From contig WARS01000034.1 of the NCBI GenBank assembly GCA_008933995.1, positions 5,672,207 to 5,736,206 on the forward strand: 64,000 nt of DNA. The letters run 5' to 3'. Shown piece after piece: positions 48,301 to 62,000 of this stretch (position 1 is its first letter; every line of letters begins with the position of its first letter). Both the position numbers and the translations under genes were made by a program. Source of the DNA: Datnioides undecimradiatus. Lineage: Eukaryota > Chordata > Actinopteri > Lobotiformes > Datnioididae. The notes under the pieces are model-generated. The model was not told the DNA's origin, ran no database searches, and was given only the letters and a program-made list of their open reading frames with translations.

Positions 48301-51300
48301 AGGCGGGGTTGAATGACGCATGGTTCTGAAACATGGCAGACAGCTAGCGATTAGCTGTCAATCAGAGAAGCCCCGCCCCTTAATTCTGCATAACTCTTGA
48401 AGGAACGAGTTCTACATAAAATGACCCCCTGTACAGTCGTCGTAGATCTCTAGAGGCAAAAACCACTCAGATCCATGTTCAGAAGAAGTTGGAACATGGC
48501 CATTCGTCCATCACTGCTTCCTGTTGTAGTAGCCGCGGCAGAGCTTCTGTTGTTGAGTATCAAAGGTCTTGCTTACTTAAGCAGTTTTTGATCTCCAAAT
48601 GCTTAAAAATTGGACTTTCCCACAAGGACGTGAACGTGGCATGAATGCGGTTTCCACGAAGCATGGCTTCATGCTCCTCTATCCCGGCCATCTGCCTCTT
48701 CCTGGATTCATCACTGGCTTCCAAAGGGGATTATTCACCCGTTATCATTTATTATTAGAATATTTTGGGCTGTAGTGATGCGATTATTGTAATGTTGTGA
48801 TTGTTAGTACATAAACAATTAACCATCATGCCGGAGGTCACCACAGCATTGATACATCATTTGTCTCGGTGCTGTTTTATGTTGAGCAGTCATCCAACAC
48901 CCATGGCTGAGCCTGCCACTCAGTTTTATTATTAACCCCCCATGTCGTCACTGCAGACGTGCCATTCATCAAAGTACCTAATGTGTTTTTCTGCCCCGTT
49001 GTGAAAAGCAGAAATCAGATTTCATTTTATTGTTATTGTTTCGGAAGCATTTGAATGTTGCTCTCCCAGTTGGCTATCCAGCAGAGAGAAGTTCCCCGGT
49101 TTCTTTTCGGTTTTCCCCTCACAGAGTGACTCAGGAGCGCGCTTTATGCCTCACAACAAGCAGAGGAACAACGCCGAGGCGAAAGCTGAACACCCCTAAT
49201 GTCGCATTTAGGATGTGGACAGGAGCCGGCGTCAAGCAGGAGCCTTTCATTTCCAGAACAAAGCAAGCCCCGATTGAGAGAATGGAGGTGGATCTGTGAG
49301 AGGGAAAGAGAGTTTTATGGCGTTACCTTGGTGGGCGAGTCTTTCCTGTTAATGAACACGCCCCTGAACACACTCACACTCACAACATGACAATCACAGG
49401 TTTACAGCTTTATCTGGAGCTTTGTGTTTGTTCCCTGTCCTTCAGCCAGTGACTTTGACACAGGTGCAGGTGTTTAAAGGTTGCTTGTCATACTCATTTT
49501 CATATTCATACCTTTATTTCAGTGATCTACCAGAGCAGCTTTACTTCCTTTAATGCAACATAACTTTTCTTGCACTGCACATTAACTCAGCTTATATTCA
49601 CCATCTGTCTGAAACGTCTCTGATTGGCCGTCTCCCAGAGGTGGCCAGGCTGCGCAGAATGACTCGTTCCACGATCAAACTTTGATCCATTCAGTCTGAC
49701 AACACCTGGAAAGCCTGAAAGAGCTGCGTGATCATTTTGTCGTCTTGTTCCACCAGGTTCCTTTGGTTTCACACACCCCTGAGCAATTTGATAGCAATGG
49801 ACGTTGACCTGTGTCTGAACTGTATCCAATTCTTCTTAATACATCCGTGATCACAGCTCACAGCTCCTCCAGGGAATCGCTACCTCACATGCTCCTTTAA
49901 TGTATTCTAAAACTGTTTTGCTTTTTCCCCTCAGTCATCCCCAACACGCTCAGGGTCTCCCCGCAGACCCCGCCGCCGGTTGTCCTGGAAGGAAGTGACC
50001 TCACACTTTCCTGCAACGTCACCCGGATACTCACCCACCCCACCTACCTGTCCATCACCTGGTCGGTGAAGAAGGGAGCAACCAAGGAGGACATTTTGAC
50101 ATTCGGCCCTCAGGGAGACGTGGCCGCAGGGCCCAAGTATGCCCGGCGATACGCGGATGGAGGCATCCGATTGGTGCCGTGGAAGAACGGGTTGTTTGAA
50201 CTGGTGCTGTCCAGAGTGACGTCGTCTGACGAGGGAGTTTACGAATGCAATGGGACGGAATGGACACATGAAAACGGAGGGAAGTGGGTTAAAATCGTGG
50301 AGAGCACAAAGGAGATGGGAACCGTTTCTGTTACCCCCACAGGTAAGAAGGCCCCAATGGTTCAACGGAACATCTCTGCAGATAGTGGTGACCAACTGCT
50401 TTTCATCAAGCTTTAATCATTAGTCACTCTAAAAGTTGGTTCATGACCAAGTACCTGAAAATGTAATCAACCTCAGGTAACTTTGTGTTCAGTGCCTGTT
50501 AGCCCAGTAACGCACCAAACTAGGACGGCGAACATGTGTGACCATTATACCTGGTAAATTGTCGTTATGGGCATGTTAGCATGTAGACATTAGCCTTTAG
50601 CTCAAGGCGCTGTTGTGCCTGTCCAGCCTCATAAAGCAGCTAGCATTGCAATGTGATTATGAGCAACATGCGTGCCGGTATGAACCTGTAGGTCCAAAGG
50701 GACATGTCCAATCAGCTGCCTCACAGCAACAGAGGCGGAGCACAGTGTCGGATGGACGGACACAGATGTGATCTAAAGCTCAGCTGTCCATTGCACATTT
50801 ACAGATGAGATCGATCATGTGTTTTTAAAATGCAGAGATTCAGGAACAAGTCTGCACACACCAGGGTATTTAATTAAACCTTTGGCGAGAATGCAGATCA
50901 GCACATTTGAGTCATACTAGACTGCCGCCACATGTTGCTGCTCACACACTCACTTCCTAAACGTCGCTGCCAAAACCATAGAATCATACCCCTCGTGACT
51001 GTGTTAGTAAGGCAGAGCTGTGGTCCGGAGGTTCATCCTAACTGCAGTGTTCGCGCTCAAGGTTTAGCAGAGGGGTTGGCTGAGGCGAAGTGGCGTTTCG
51101 TTGGATGCTGGCGGTGAACGCAGCCTGCAGCAGCTGTGACATGATGCCTGTGGCTGCTTCCACGTTCGATGGAGGGAAGCCTCTGTCTGTAAAGATCCCC
51201 GACACACCTGGCTCTACCACGAGCTATGCACAGTGGAGTTGCATTGTGGGTAATATGAGGTATTTACACAGACAGAGCTAATTTGCTGCACTTCGAATGG

Positions 51301-51980
51301 TCACAGTGTAAGCAATACAGGCTTATTATAAGCAGAGCTCAAGCTGGAGCGGGAAGCTTACTCTCGTCTCCGGGGCAACACCGGGCTGTTTGTACTTCTC
51401 TCAGAGATCTCAAATTACTGGAACTGTAGCTTAAACGCTCAATTTGGTCCACAGTTTGGGTCATGGGAGCTACGCTACGTGAACTTTGCAAGCGGGTTCC
51501 TGAGGAACCTCGGCAGTAATTAGGCCTGAAGAGATGATCGCAGGAAAGAAAACAGCAGCTAAGCGTCCAATCTTTCTCCAGCCTTAGCTGTGGTGGAAAA
51601 GGGTCCCCCACACAGGATGCATTTCACACTTTTCAGGAGTGAGTTTGGAACGAAATGAGGGATGAGAGGAGAGGCAGGGACGTGGGAGAGTTCTCTCACT
51701 GTTCTGTGCCCGTCTTTGTTTTAATGGCACGCTCTCCTCCGGGAGACTCCGTCTGCTTCTCTGCCTCATTCTGTCCCAAGGTTGCTCATGACACTCACTG
51801 TCTGCCCTCCTGTCTTAGTCTGTCTTGGGAGAGGCCCCCCAACACACACACACACTCACTCATACACACTCATTCATTGCGGTTGCTGTGGTCGACATAT
51901 CTTATATCCTTCTGGGTTCCCATATCCTCTTAAGTGCTAGAAAACACCCAGTGGTTTATAATGAAACCAGAGATGAGTGT

Positions 51981-52049
<69 letters not shown>

Positions 52050-55000
52050 CTCCATCTCGGGTCCATTGTGTCCCAGTCAGTTCATATTGACTTACTGACT
52101 TGAGTAAAGAGGATGAGAAAAGTCAAACAGAGTGGGCTTTGTCTCTTTTGTCCTCTTCCAGACACCATACAGAGACTCTTCCCCACATACTGCCGTCTAG
52201 GTTGTTGCTGGAGACCGTATCCAACCCGCTTGATCCAACAGTTGGTTTGAGGGAACATGGAAAACACTGTAAAGCTCCTCTTTGGCATCACTAGAGAGAA
52301 GATGCTTTAGGAAAACAGTGATTTCCTCTCTAGCTCTCACATTTCTAGATTACTCTTTTGGTAAAGATCTACATATTATACACTAATTGGTAATATTATG
52401 TATCATGTGTGAGTAAAGAGCCACGATCCAAGTGTAATGTGTCTGATTTGGTCTCTGTCCTTTCAAGGTCAGTCCCTCAGTGTGAAGGCTTCATCTTCCT
52501 CCTCTCCCTCCTCCACCACTCTGCTCCTCTCCCCTGGTAACACGCTGACCCTCCTCTGCTCCGTCGCTGCTGACAACCTGCAGGCCCTTGCCCTGGAAGT
52601 GACCTGGCTGGCAGACGGCCGCGACCTCATCACCATGGAGCGCAGCGGGGTGGTGATCTCCAACACGTCTTTGGGCGGCGCGCAAGGAAAGCGAGGAGAG
52701 GCGAACCTGGAGCAAACCGGAGCCGGAGAGTACAGGCTGGGGGTGAAGGGGGTGAGCGGGGAGGACGGAGGCGCGTACGCCTGCCGTATCCGAGCGTTCA
52801 TCGAGAAGGGAGGAAGGAGCACGGGAGGTGGCGGGAGGTGGCACATGGCGGCGGAGAAAATGTCCAGCCCGGTGACGGTGAAGGTGTCGCAGATCAGTGA
52901 GTCTAATGATGCTCTGTTTCTGAGGTGCACTAATCACAGTGGCATTTAATATAACTGAAAACACATTAATTAAGACCCAGTAATATCATAAATACATCTT
53001 TCTCACTCATAATCTAACCAATATAAGTTTCATCACACAGTTCACACATTTTGATAATCCACATCATTATAAAATCAGAATTATGACAGAAATGTTTGAT
53101 TAAATTGCAAAAAAATCAGTTAGACTAGACTGCAGAATGCTTTATCTCATTGTAAATATTAAATAATATGACTTGATCGCTAATATTGTCCAACAGTTTA
53201 TAATCAAAGGATGTCTGACAGAAAATATGATCACCACAGGTGGAGAAATAGAACCGGTGAATCTTTTTTTTTTACATATTAAGAGGATTTAATGTCTTAT
53301 GTACCGACCGGTTCATTGTTTTAACATTGATCTGCATCAGAGATGATTCAGCTGAACGCAGAAGTCTTTATAAAGCATAGAGGATGGACTTCCTGCCAGC
53401 TTGCCACAGCATTAAGTTCGCTTCCGGCTCCAAACTACATTATCTGAGAGCGCAAGATGTAGTGCTTGGAGTAGATGTCATATAATCCTGGTGTGAAACT
53501 ATGTTGTCCCACTGCTGCGTGTGTGTTTGGGTTGTAAGTGGGTTCCGGGGGTGCTGAACACAGTTAAGCGTATCATGTTATGGTTTTTTAAATTTTCCAT
53601 GTCCATTCGGATGGCTCCTGTGGTGCTTGTTTGCTCGGTGGCGTGTTCGTTGGTAGTGACGCGCACCCTGGCTGGAAGTGGTCGCACGACAACCTTCACA
53701 TAGACATAAGTTATGATAGTTACTCAAAAATGTATCTTCAACCAAAAAGCTCCACTTATCAACGTCAGAGAGGACCAAATATTTGATTTCAATATCAATT
53801 TGCGCTCTTCTATGGAGGCTTTGTTATTTCTTTTATTTATTTTAGATTGGTGGGCCATTTTTACCAGCATTCAGATTTTGTTGATGTGTAGCAGCGCAGA
53901 TGAAACTGGAGTCTCGAGGGGGTAATGCTTTAATACCCCACTCAGCCTGTCGACTCCTGCTGCGAGGACGATCGATTAGTCATGCCTGTCCCGCACTCCG
54001 CCACCTCTGGGCATGCTGTTCGTGTGCGCGCACGAGTGTGTGCGCAACACTCTGATCTCGCCTCTAAAGAGCAGCGGTGTCAGACCCAGTCGACACAGCA
54101 ATCAATTACAGGCGTGGTGGGTGGTCTTGTTGTCTGTCTTTTCCTTATTTTCAGCTCTCTGTCGCTGCGTTCTTGAATTTTGCATCATGTTGCATCTTCA
54201 CTGGCGGTGGGAAATACAGTTGGCGTGCAGGGTGATACATTAGACATGCGATTAGACGTGGAATTAGTTTCTTTACTTGCTCCTAAATAAACAAAATGAT
54301 CAAAACCACGCTCAATCCACAGTCATCAATTTGACGACGCAATGCAAACCACTTCTCAGAAACGTTTGCCAGGCACAGCAGCCTTTGTGCATGAAGGTTC
54401 GAGTGTTCCTCCCAGAACCCTTGGGTATAGTCCCCGTCTGATGCTAGTTGGGTTAGCCCCTGTGTGGATAGAACACTTTATCTGTACCTAAATATGAAGT
54501 GACTGCTAACAGCTGGTTAGCGTAGCTTAATCTTTTAGGTACCGTTTCACCCCGATACCCAAAACCCATGTTGTCTTTGACAACGAGAAAGACACTGTGG
54601 TGATGGTGATAATGAGTGTCCCGACTGATCTGAGAGCAAGCTGCTGTTGTAACACAGCGCTTGCATTCCTGACAGACTCCCAACCCCCCTGCCCCCCAAA
54701 AATAAATGAAACGGACTTAAATGAATAAATAAATACTCGTTACATAAACGCTGTCACTTCAGCTACTTGATACTTTCAGGAATTTGCAGAAAGTCTTCTA
54801 ACAGACTCGATTTTTGGGACGTGGTAATTGTTCTTGGTCGCCCCCAATTCTTTTTGGGGGGGGGGGGGGGACCATTGTATGAAGGGAACAGAAGACTTTT
54901 TAATGATATTTATGGAGTCCAGTTAGCTTTGGCTGCAATATTCAGTTCAAAAAACCCTTGGCGCTTTATTTCCATCAAGGGGTTTGGAAGGACTGGGCGC

Positions 55001-56601
55001 CATGCGATACTGACGTCAAGTGAAACCAAACAGATTCGGCTTCTGTGGTCGACAGAAAAGGAGCTGGAACTGAAATGACTCTGGAAACTCTGTGACAATT
55101 TTATTAATAAACTAGCACAAATGATGGAACATGCATTTTTGTAACATATATTTAGTATCCTGGCAGATTCCACTCTTCCTCTATGTCTGGGTGTTGGGGT
55201 TCGAGAGGGTTCCTTGCTAAACTTGCCGTTTAGTGCCTGAGTGCGGTATTTATCTAGAGCATGGACACTCACCACACCGCTTGGAAAGAGGAATCCAGCT
55301 CGTTGTGCCCGACTGTTATTACCGTTTTACTGCGTTTTAGCGGTTTCGCTGTCACTTCCTCTGCCGCTCGTTTTCTCCATTGTTCCTGCCGTGGTGTCCC
55401 GGCTCTGACCAGCAGCTTCGAAATCTGCTTCGAAGTGTTCCTCAATATTTCAAAAGTCCTCAGACACAGAAAGAGCATGAATCTGATGCTGCACTTTGTA
55501 CGACATGATGAATAATGCACAGGCTGGATACTTGGCGGGTGTTTTCGTCAGTCAGTTGGTTTTCATCGGGACCTCTTTTACTGTTCATTCCTTCAACATT
55601 TATTGATCCTGGATCAGATAGCAACGAGTACGTCTTTGCATTGACGTGTAGAACAAATCTAATCAAAGTTGACTAACAGGAACATGACAGATATTTGAAG
55701 TTTAAACAGGAACACAGGAGTGAAAACCCAACTCCAAATAACTTCAAGCTCAGGTTATGTTCAGTTAGCCAGGTCTCGTTTGTGGCGTGCTGTGCTTTTT
55801 CCAGCCAATCAGATTTTAGCCCGTCCTGGGTGGTGCATGGAGTGTACCTAATGTAAACTCGACCTCCATCCCCATTCAGGGTTCGCCGCGTACAGCGGTG
55901 CACTGCTCCATGTGCTCGTGCCCCACTTGGTTTGCATCATTACTCCCGGTTACGGAACATTGCAAAGCACCAGCTGTGACGTGCACTGGATGTCCACTGC
56001 GTCAAAATGGTGACCCTTCAGCATGAACTGCACTTTAGGGAAGAGGAAGAAGTCACAGGGAGTGAAATCCGGCAAATGGGGCGTAACAACTGTGGATTGT
56101 GCACCGGTGCAGTTGTGCACACTTTGCATGTTTTGAGCCCGCGTGTTGCTGTGACGGAATGTTTCCATTGCGGACAAAGCTCGGGTTGTTCGTGCTGATT
56201 GTCCTCTGACAGGTGCCTCAGCAGAGGTCACAGTCGCAGTGACTGACTGTATTAACATCTTGTGTTGAAGCATTTCGTTCAAACCCAAATCAAAATCTTT
56301 TAGTTTGATTCCCTGATGGTAGTTTCGCAGAGTGCCCGACATCTCGTATGTCAGCCGGGGCCTGTAGTAACAGTGGCTGCCGCAGAAGAATCCTCAAGCC
56401 TCGAGGAGCCGTGTTGCATTTAGAAATATCAACTCCGCTTTATGCACGCGCGCGCACACACACACACACACATATATGTACCTCACAGCTGAAATATCAG
56501 GGAGTATGATCAAGAACATTCTGTCAACCCATGCCATGTTGATTGTGTGTCTGTGTGTGTATACTTGGCGATAGTGTGCACATGTTATCTACATATGTGT
56601 G

Positions 56602-56632
<31 letters not shown>

Positions 56633-56700
56633 CTGCTGTTTTAAATGTGCATGAGAGTGAATCTGGGTTTGTTGAAGGCTTTTTTTTCCAGAGAGTACAT

Positions 56701-56744
<44 letters not shown>

Positions 56745-57177
56745 GAGATAAAGACAGTGTCTGAAGCATTTATGTGTGTGTGTGTGTGTCCCACATTCTG
56801 AGGGTATAAGGCTGTTCTCACTGGTGGAACTCCTACATTTTGCCCTGGGGGTGTACATTCCTTCATACTGCGTCTGCTGACACACACTCTCATACACTCA
56901 CTCTCACACACACACACACACACTCACACGATGAGTGCAACATTTCTAATTGTCTATAGCTCACATCTAGCTCACACATTTCACCCTCATTTCCCCTGAG
57001 TAGGAGCTCAAACTTCGCCTGTGTGTGTATAGTCACCAGTCAGTTCCTGTTCTACTGATGTGTGGCCTTGAGGATGCCCCTCTTCCCATGATGCTTTGCC
57101 GCAAGCTCGGCCTACCAGGAAGTGCAGAAAAGAGTTGAAGAGCTTGTTTTAGTAGCTCCCCAAGGCAGGAGCATGCA

Positions 57178-57213
<36 letters not shown>

Positions 57214-59010
57214 GAGTTAAAGTGGGTGTAATTTCTCTCACCCTTGGCCACACTCTGCCTGTGTGTGTTGTTGTGTCAGCTGGAATTACTGTCAATGCCT
57301 CCTCTTTCAATAAAGAGACATCTTGGTTTATTTCAAGTCTCCATGCTTGTTGCACGCTGTCACTCGGATGTCCGGCTCATCGTCAGCGTCTGTGCCAAAC
57401 TCTCGAACCCGGGGTCTTGAATGGACGTCGCACGTGAAGCCGACGGGAGACCGGAGAAGATCCTTTCATGCAGAGACTCCATGTTTGCTCCAACTCCTCT
57501 GGTTTTGGGGATGTGTTGTGTTGATACACGATTCAAGTTTGCATTTGCATTTGCATTTACGGTCATTCTGTTAAGGGCCTATCTTGCTCTAGACTTCCGT
57601 TTACAGTTGCAGTTAAAAATGCTTTTAGCACAGTGTAGCAGTTTACTTTCAGTTACCCACTAGCTGCGAGCCACCGGGTATGTGAAGCGAAGGCGTTTGA
57701 TCCCAGGCCCGGCACGAGGAGCAGCTCATTGTGTCCCAGAATCCCCTGAACCTGAATTTCACAAGAGCCTTCTGCTCCCCCTGCTTTTTATGGTGTTAAG
57801 GGACTTTGTTAGGAAATGGAAAAATGGCAATTTTACTGTTATTACAGTGGAATTATTCCAGTCAGGGTGGACATTTATTGGATGATAAGACATCCTCACA
57901 AAAGGGGATGCATTCATCTGAAAAGTGTGAGTCGATAAAGCAGTGATTCCTCATTGTTATGTGAAAGTGGAGGATTCATCAGGCGATGGTCTTGGATAAA
58001 TGCTGGAAGCGTTCATGTTTCTGCAGCTACAGTGGTGGAGAACAGAGAGCCGGACACTTCCACGAGTCCATCTCTTTCCAGTCACTCGCTTTGGGCTGGC
58101 GAGTAGGAAGTTAGCAGTCGTGATCCTGTTTCCCTGCAGGCTGATTGCTGCGCAGTTCATCTGCCTCTCCTCTGTGCCGAGGTGGTGGTGGTGGGGGGAG
58201 CTGCCGCTGGTGGTTTAGGACCACGTGAGGTCACAGTCCCGAAATGTTCCAGCGTGGCTGAAATTAGACTCTGAGACCTCGGTACAGACTTCACGGAGTG
58301 ATTGTGTCTCGTGGCTGACCCCGCGGGGCCAGGTGGGGCTTGAGGAAATTGCTGGGGGATAAAGGAATGCATCCAGGTCCTCGCACGGCACCAAGCGCAA
58401 GAGCTGCTCCCATCGATAATTTCATTACAAACAGTGGATCAGGTGACAGCGTTGAAAGAGGCGGATGGCGGTGAAAGCACAGACATCGGGCCAACTCTTG
58501 CAGCTTCGGGGGTTCAAACTCTGACTTGGTACAAAATCGACTGGTGAAACCCACTTTAGATGTTCCCTCCCCGAGGAAACGGTTTAGGATGCTTCCTGCA
58601 GCTCTTCAGCACTTTCCCGAACTTAGTAAAACTCTCTCCTGCAGCGAAATGTAAAGCAGCTAAATTGAAGCGTTTGCGCATCGCTACCGGCTGTTTCAAC
58701 TCCAGATTGTGGTTTTATGTTTAGCGTCTGTACAGCTGAGTGTCAGCTGAGTGTCGGACAGCTAACACCTTCTATCGCCGGTATGGTCCGTCAGTCTGGA
58801 GCACACACTGACAGGATTTTCACACTTTTCCATCTTTTATCTGACGAGCATTTATTATTGAACCTTGCATGCTCGGCCGCGTAACGCAAAGTAAGTTTGA
58901 AGCCCGACATCTGCACCGACAGATGACTGTAATCCGCCTGCGTGCAGTAATCTGATTACATGTTGATTTAGCTGTAAAAGTGTGATGTAAGAGTGTAAAA
59001 AGTACAACTC

Positions 59011-59052
<42 letters not shown>

Positions 59053-62000
59053 AGCTGCACTTCCCCTCCATCCTGGGAGACACATGGTGTTGACAGAAAG
59101 AGGGAAAGGCTCTTGCAGGCTTATTCATATCTGGTTTTCCTATCACAAACACACACGTGCACACTGTACACACACGCCCGGACGCCGCGGTGCAACTACA
59201 TCACACACGCCTTCGCAGCATTCCTCTGATCCCGGCTGGGTGTTAACCCCACGCGGTGGTCACTGTGGCACCGTCAACCTGCCGCAAGCCCACCTGTGTA
59301 TGAGCTGGAGCAGGAAACCCACTCGCCGAACATGTTGAGCTTCACGCCCTCTGATCGCCCATTGACTTTCAATACCTCCACTTCCTCCTTTGTGTGTGTG
59401 TGTGTGTGTCCATGTGACATGCGGACTAAGGTTCACTCTTGAGCACACATCTCAAAACGCTCCCATCCAGTTAGAGTCAGTGTTTACTTATACGCATATT
59501 TCTGTGCACGGCCTGTAGAGATGTTGACACCCAATGAGGTGTGTCACTCACCGCTCCAACGAGTGATCTTCAGTCTGCAGTTTGCTGGTGCATTTCATCG
59601 TATTTTAAGATGAGATTGCAGTATTTTAGCAAACAGCTGGCTGTCCACACGTCCTGCAGCAGCTGGAGGTCACTATTCTTGTGTCCACCTGATGAACATA
59701 AGTCCAGTATTCACTCTGCAACGATTGGCCGATATCAGTTGACAGGAAATTCAATCCGAGGCGACTTTGATGATCAGAAAGTTTTCTTTTCAGGGAAAAT
59801 ATATAAAATTACGAGTCGTTCCAGCTCCTAAAATGTGAATACTTTCATTTTTCTGCTTTTTAACTACGAACCCCATCCGTGCTGGGATGGGAACGTCTGA
59901 GGACACAGAGTCTGCTGCCATTTCACTTGACTGGCTGAATGATTAAAAAAATAGTAATAGATTACTCAACGATGAAAAGCTGCACCACGCTCTAAAGCTG
60001 GACAGTCAGCACGTCTGCTAGTGATTTGCGCGAATGAGGGCTAACGTTCGTCATTACATTCACCCCGAGCCTCTCAGTCTGAGGAGCCTCTTTAAATGAA
60101 CACACGCAGCGCGCCACAGATGAAAGCGGCTTGTCGTGTTATTGACATTGACCTATTTTCCCTCGCTCTGCCTTCCGGAGCCACGTACTGATAGATCCCC
60201 TTTTATTTTTTTATTTTTTTGGGATTTAAGGCTTGTTTTTACTCACTTTCTGCTCTGCTAAACTGTACAGACGTGCGGAGGAGCAGTCGGCGCCGACTTG
60301 ACGTGACACCAGGTCAGCAGCGTCTAGTTCATGCTTTCGGAGCGTCGATCAAATCAGTTATCTGACATCAAAAACTTAAGAAACATCACAGATCACACAC
60401 AGTAACTACACATTGCCGCTGTTCTGTATTTCACCTGTTTCTACCTCAAAGACTCTGACAACTATCTGATAACTACTTTAACTAGCTTTCTCCATATTTA
60501 GCATCTGTTTTCAACTGCTCTGCTCTCATGTGCAATTGATTTTTAGCCCCTAAAAAGGACCCGACTGATTCATCAAATGCTAAAAACACGCTAGATCAGA
60601 CTGAAATGCCGATGTGGATTACACCTGAACGCCTCTATTGAGCAGCTGGATGTAGTCCAGTTGTTTTTTGTCCAATATCACAGTAAATTTTATTGGCTGC
60701 ATCCTTATTTTTAAAAAAATACTGCTCAAGTTATTTATTTATTTGTTGATTGTTGTTTTTTAAAGGTGTTTTACCTTTTAACCAGTAAAAAACCCTGAAT
60801 TTTCAGATTATAGTTTGTTAATTTTAACTTAAAATATAAGTTTAAAGTATCAGTCAGAAAATTCTGCTTTAAGAATAAGAGTGGACAGAGCAAGAGAGAC
60901 ACAGACAGACAGGCACGTGACTAATTGGCCGCGAGGCTTCACCAATTCCCATCGACAAGAAACTTGTGTGTCTCACAGCAGATGGTGACATCGCATGAGT
61001 CAGTGTGTGTGTGTGTGACGTCCAAGTGACATCACAGAAACCCCGTCCTTTGCCAAACACACACACACACACGCTCAGACACACACACACACACACTCAG
61101 ACCCACTACATATGCACTTATATTTACAGTGAGTGTGTGTGTGTGCGTTGGTCTGGTGGTGTGCATCAGTGTGCTAACACTGATTTGGTTTGTGGTTTGT
61201 GTCTGAGACGACATGCACACTCGCACAGACACTTTGAGATATATATATGTATATTTGATGTGTGTGTGTGTGTGTGTGTGAGTGAGTGATATCTCACAGT
61301 TAGGCAGGTGGAAATCTTTGTGTGCATTTCCTGTTCATTGATGCGTTAAGGCGCAATCTGGATGTCTGACTGAGAGTACCTACTTTATCACCTACCCACA
61401 CATGCAGATAGACACACACACACACACACACACATGCGGGCGAGCGCAAACGAGCACGCCATTAACACCGCGACACACACTTCATCTCGCGCGCACTCTA
61501 AACACTGTTATTGCAGGTCTATTTCTGCCGTCTGGGTCTTCCACGCCGCTCTATTTAAGGACCAAACCAGTGAAAACAACAGGATTCGCTTTGCATTTGT
61601 CTGGACTGATGAAAGCAACGCTCCGTTGGGATGGGACCCATTACTCTTGAGGCAGCGCAGTAACTCTGCGTCTTATTAGTTTGAGTTGTTCATCAGGGTG
61701 TTGATTGCTCCCTTGAAACTAGTATTAATTTCAGCGATCACTGATCCAGACAATTAACAATAGCGGGGATAATAAAAATATACTATATGTGTGGTTATTC
61801 TGAAAATGTCTTTGAAACAATGGGTACCATCTTTGAAAGTCATTAACATTTAACATTTAGCATTTTTCCATCAAGTGTGATTTCACATTCGCTCCTCTGT
61901 GAAGCTTTGCTACAAGATTCTGCTCCCAGGCTGCAGGGGTTTGCTCCAAAGTTGACCAAAAGTGCTCAAATGTAGGTGCAACACGTCCCAGCACGTTTTA

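Noticed and set aside
49931-50395. 154-codon minus-strand open frame
   Set aside because: It is the antisense shadow of the ptgfrn domain 2 exon.
51825-52103. Open frames rich in His-Thr repeats
   Set aside because: They are translations of the CA microsatellite; the same applies to similar frames at 1736-2005, 56589-56923 and 59012-59338.
52469-52964. Long minus-strand open frames of 153 and 157 codons
   Set aside because: They are antisense shadows of the GC-rich ptgfrn domain 3 exon.
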